33,788 bases of DNA from assembly GCF_000770635.1 (NCBI RefSeq), contig NZ_AVBF01000042.1, positions 1 to 33,788 on the forward strand, in the 5' to 3' direction. Made by a program: the position numbers and the translations under genes. This stretch comes from Pontibacillus yanchengensis Y32. GTDB lineage: Bacteria > Bacillota > Bacilli > Bacillales > BH030062. Shown here in pieces: positions 31,740-33,788 of this stretch. Below the pieces are notes generated by a model that was given only the letters and a program-made list of their open reading frames with translations, had not been told where the DNA came from and did not search any database. Every line of letters begins with the position of its first letter. The stretch's first letter is position 1.

Positions 31740-32495
31740 ATGAAATATGCAGTGGTAACGGGTGTCTCGAAAGGTTTAGGGGATTCTGTTGCACAGCAGT
31801 TGATGGAGGAAGGTATTCATATTTTAGGTGTTTCTCGTTCTGACAATGCGGAATTAAAGGAAATGGCTAAGAAAAATGAGGTTTCCTATACACATTATAC
31901 TTGCGATTTATCATCGATTGATGACTTAGAGCGTGTATTCACACTCATCACTAATCATATTAGCGATAATCAGCCTGAAGGTATTTACGTCGTGAATAAT
32001 GCAGGCGTTGTAGAACCGATTGATCATGTGGGTGCTTTAGAATCAGAGAAGGTCGTGCAGCATGTGCATGTTAATCTGATTGCACCTATGCTTATTACGA
32101 ATCTTTTCTATAATAAAGTGAACGAGACGCCAGTTACAATTGTGAATATTACGTCTGGTGCTGCCAACAGGTCAGTGTATGGCTGGAGTGTATATGGTAG
32201 TACAAAAGCAGGGTTAAATCTCTTTACGGAAACAGCCGCAATGGAGCAAGAACAACGAAATGGTCTTCATACATCCATTGCGTTTAGTCCTGGTGTAATG
32301 GACACGGATATGCAGGAAGATATTCGTTCTTCTTCTGAAGACGCCTTTGCTGATGTAGACAAATTTAAAGAATTGAAAGAAAAAGGGATGTTGCGTGACA
32401 CGAATACAGTTGCTCAAGCTCTACGAAAACTGTTATTCACACAACCATTAGAAAACGGACAAGTGTACCATGTAAACGACTTACTAGACGAATGA
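31740..32495 (+). CDS. SDR oxidoreductase, benzil-reductase (YueD)-like
   Basis: A 251-residue short-chain dehydrogenase close to the (S)-benzoin-forming benzil reductase/sepiapterin-reductase-like group (B. subtilis YueD). The cofactor loop is TGVSKGLG (7-14). R33 after strand 2 (GVSRSDN) favours NADPH. NNAG is at 86-89. The catalytic Ser139 (NITSGAA), Tyr152 and Lys156 (VYGSTK) are in place, and AFSPGVMDTDMQ is typical of the group. The ATG has a GGAGGG site. It is the first gene of a two-gene operon; the thioredoxin-like gene starts 10 nt after its stop. The in vivo substrate is unknown. Confidence 0.85.
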   Translation: MKYAVVTGVSKGLGDSVAQQLMEEGIHILGVSRSDNAELKEMAKKNEVSYTHYTCDLSSIDDLERVFTLITNHISDNQPEGIYVVNNAGVVEPIDHVGALESEKVVQHVHVNLIAPMLITNLFYNKVNETPVTIVNITSGAANRSVYGWSVYGSTKAGLNLFTETAAMEQEQRNGLHTSIAFSPGVMDTDMQEDIRSSSEDAFADVDKFKELKEKGMLRDTNTVAQALRKLLFTQPLENGQVYHVNDLLDE

Positions 32496-32505
32496 GGTGA
32501 ACGGA

Positions 32506-33057
32506 ATGAATTTGAACGAATGGTTCGATAAAGGTGTGACCCCACAAGAATACGTAAGTGCTATGACGAAGAACCAAGATAACTTAATGCATGTATATAA
32601 TCATTTTACATTGCCGGAAGATCAACGCTTCTTTGAAAAGATAAAAGAGCAGAAGCTGCGAGTAATTGTCCTTACAGAAGATTGGTGTGGGGATGCGATG
32701 TTAAACATCCCAATCCTATTAAAACTTTCTGAGCAGACAAATATGGAGGTACGCTTACTTAATAGGGATGAAAATTTGGAACTGATGGATCAATACCTAA
32801 CCAATGGTTCCTCTCGTGCCATTCCGATTTTTATCTTTATCAATGAAAAAGGGGAGGAAGTTGCTGTATGGGGCCCACGTGCTCCTGAATTACAACAACT
32901 CGTAGACAACGGCCGAGAAAACCTGCCGAGTCAAGATAACCCTATTTTCGAGGAAAAGCAAAAAGAAATGATACTATTTCTAACGAAAGCGTATCGAGAA
33001 AACCAGGAATTATGGTCCCATGTGTATAATAGTATTAAATCAACACTAGAAAAATAA
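32506..33057 (+). CDS. thioredoxin-like family protein with single active-site cysteine
   Basis: A 183-residue cytosolic thioredoxin-fold protein. The fold is visible from about residue 50: a strand (RVIVLTEDWCGDAMLNIPILLKL), a helix, a second strand (MEVRLLNRDENLEL) and the cis-proline strand SRAIPIFIFIN, followed by a helical tail. The active site reads WCGDA: the first cysteine is present but the usual second cysteine of CxxC is Ala, so it cannot be a normal dithiol reductase. Related Bacillus proteins of this type exist and lack a clear function. The ATG at 32506 has GAGGTGA at good spacing; a GTG at 32497 overlaps that site. It is co-transcribed with the SDR. Confidence 0.8.
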   Translation: MNLNEWFDKGVTPQEYVSAMTKNQDNLMHVYNHFTLPEDQRFFEKIKEQKLRVIVLTEDWCGDAMLNIPILLKLSEQTNMEVRLLNRDENLELMDQYLTNGSSRAIPIFIFINEKGEEVAVWGPRAPELQQLVDNGRENLPSQDNPIFEEKQKEMILFLTKAYRENQELWSHVYNSIKSTLEK

Positions 33058-33058
33058 G

Positions 33059-33092
33059 CAAAGCTCCCAGTACTTTTTACTGGGAGCTTTGT
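33059..33092 (+). terminator. terminator of the SDR-thioredoxin operon
   Basis: CAAAGCTCCCAGTA pairs perfectly with TACTGGGAGCTTTG around CTTTT. The T tract after it is short (TTTGTTGT). Confidence 0.75.
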
Positions 33093-33095
33093 TGT

Positions 33096-33600
33096 ATAGG
33101 AGAAAACTTTTTTTATGAGAAACTTTAAATTCTTCCGCAGGAGTCTCCCCGTTCCCCTACCAATCATGCTGGAAGTTTTGCAATCGGACTTTAGACAATA
33201 CGTAGGACATCTTCTAAAGGACATATATGCTCTTATTTACTGTAAAAAACCTCTTTTGGAGAGGTGAACGGACATATAGTACCTTATCTGTGAAAAAACA
33301 CACTACTTTAAGGTGTTTTTGGCTAAATAGCGAACTGGATGTCCGTTTCAAATGCAAAATAGCCTTCAAATCGAAGAATAAGACACTGTATGTCCGTTTG
33401 CATAGCACCACTTTGTGTATTAAACCATTCCTCGTTTCTGGAATACCATGATTTAGAAAACGCCCCATCCCTCCCGCAAAATGGAGAGAAGCGGAAACAT
33501 GACTCTTTTTTAGCCTATGATAAGAAATTTGTTTTGAACTCTAGTCTCCAAGATAATGGGGCAAACCAGTACTATTAAACTTTTGCAAACAGGAAGGAAA
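33096..33600. other. intergenic stretch with repeated ACGGACAT/ATGTCCGT motifs
   Basis: No gene with a ribosome binding site is visible. The decamer AACGGACATA-like motif occurs near 33267-33276, and its reverse complement ATGTCCGTTT at 33339-33348 and 33390-33399. Weaker GGACAT copies lie near 33204 and 33219. The inverted copies could pair in RNA. Open frames across it look random. Confidence 0.4.
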
Positions 33601-33657
33601 ACATTTACAATCAGGTTTAATATGAACAATTAGAAAGGCTGTGTTAAAGTTTGTTGT

Positions 33658-33666
33658 TGATATAAT
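33658..33666 (+). promoter_or_regulatory. extended -10 promoter at the window end
   Basis: TGATATAAT is a perfect extended -10 element without a recognisable -35. It would start a transcript near 33673 that reads out of the window. Confidence 0.45.
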
Positions 33667-33744
33667 AATGAAATAGTTTTATGTTCTTCCATAATAGCAC
33701 CATAATATTGAAGACTTGAATTCGAGATATATTGGGGATGAGAG

Positions 33745-33762
33745 ATGTTTCCGTTGTTTTAG
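33745..33762 (+). CDS. possible short leader ORF MFPLF
   Basis: ATG-TTT-CCG-TTG-TTT-TAG lies about 80 nt after the extended -10 element, with GGGGATGA upstream. A GGTGGCCGTGG string follows before the window ends. It may be a leader peptide for a gene outside the window, or chance. Confidence 0.25.
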   Translation: MFPLF

Positions 33763-33788
33763 TAAGAATAAAGGTGGCCGTGGAACAA

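Noticed and set aside
33227-33468. Overlapping frames of 74 and 84 codons on both strands
   Set aside because: They have no ribosome binding sites, mutually overlap, and their sequence is dominated by repeated ACGGACAT motifs.
33768-33788. T-box antiterminator at the right edge
   Set aside because: AAGGTGGCCGTGG lacks two bases of the T-box core, and no AGTA or stem I landmarks are seen upstream.

Overview
The window looks like chromosomal DNA of a low-to-moderate GC Bacillota of the family Bacillaceae (Bacillus/Pontibacillus/Halobacillus-like). This rests on strong AGGAGG-type ribosome binding sites, several TTG/GTG starts, and recognisable Bacillaceae genes: the manR-manP mannose PTS pair, ypjP, a csbB/gtrA/yfhO cluster, YjiH and a MutS2-family protein. 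I see no rRNA, tRNA, CRISPR array or intact insertion sequence. The genus is not fixed by what I can see.

Layout. 1-2800: poorly conserved material with a dispersed repeat, a membrane protein interrupted at an A9 tract, a small lipoprotein, and a replication-initiator-like winged-helix protein bracketed by two related terminators. 2790-5250: a small membrane protein, an MFS transporter and, divergently, a GNAT acetyltransferase and a small membrane protein. 5367-9415 (minus): mannose PTS permease manP and its PRD activator manR, with a perfect catabolite (cre) site and a candidate activator site at the manP promoter. 9687-12572: a MaoC-like hydratase, a second repeat copy, a YczE-like membrane protein divergent from a LysR regulator with a symmetric operator, and a histidine phosphatase preceded by a second copy of that operator. 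12685-14614: ypjP, a 42-bp tandem repeat and a secreted Ig-like protein. 14691-19320: metabolic enzymes (MDR oxidoreductase, two SDRs, two alpha/beta hydrolases). 19736-24169 (minus): csbB-gtrA-yfhO, a complete three-component membrane glycosylation set probably acting on lipoteichoic acid, and a small membrane protein. 24261-28410: a Nudix hydrolase, an overlooked 50-aa membrane protein, and a yjiH-aminotransferase operon. 28628-33057: a YdcF-like protein, a highly structured RNA locus, an Smr-less MutS2 paralogue, a benzil-reductase-like SDR and a thioredoxin-like protein. 33096-33788 has no convincing gene.

The most interesting part is 29211-29692, between the ydcF-like gene and the mutS2-like gene. 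A consensus sigma-A promoter drives a transcript of about 350 nt with two perfect 14-bp long-range helices, two H-type pseudoknot arrangements with abutting strands, a seven-codon ORF (MKVIVLN) with a good ribosome binding site that overlaps one of the helices, and two strong intrinsic terminators before the MutS2 paralogue. It is either a stand-alone structured RNA or an elaborate translation-sensing leader for a possible ribosome-rescue ATPase. I do not recognise it as a known RNA class.

A second theme is a mosaic dispersed repeat (three good copies and two remnants). Its central hairpin module is inverted between copies, and one copy supplies the last codons of yfhO.
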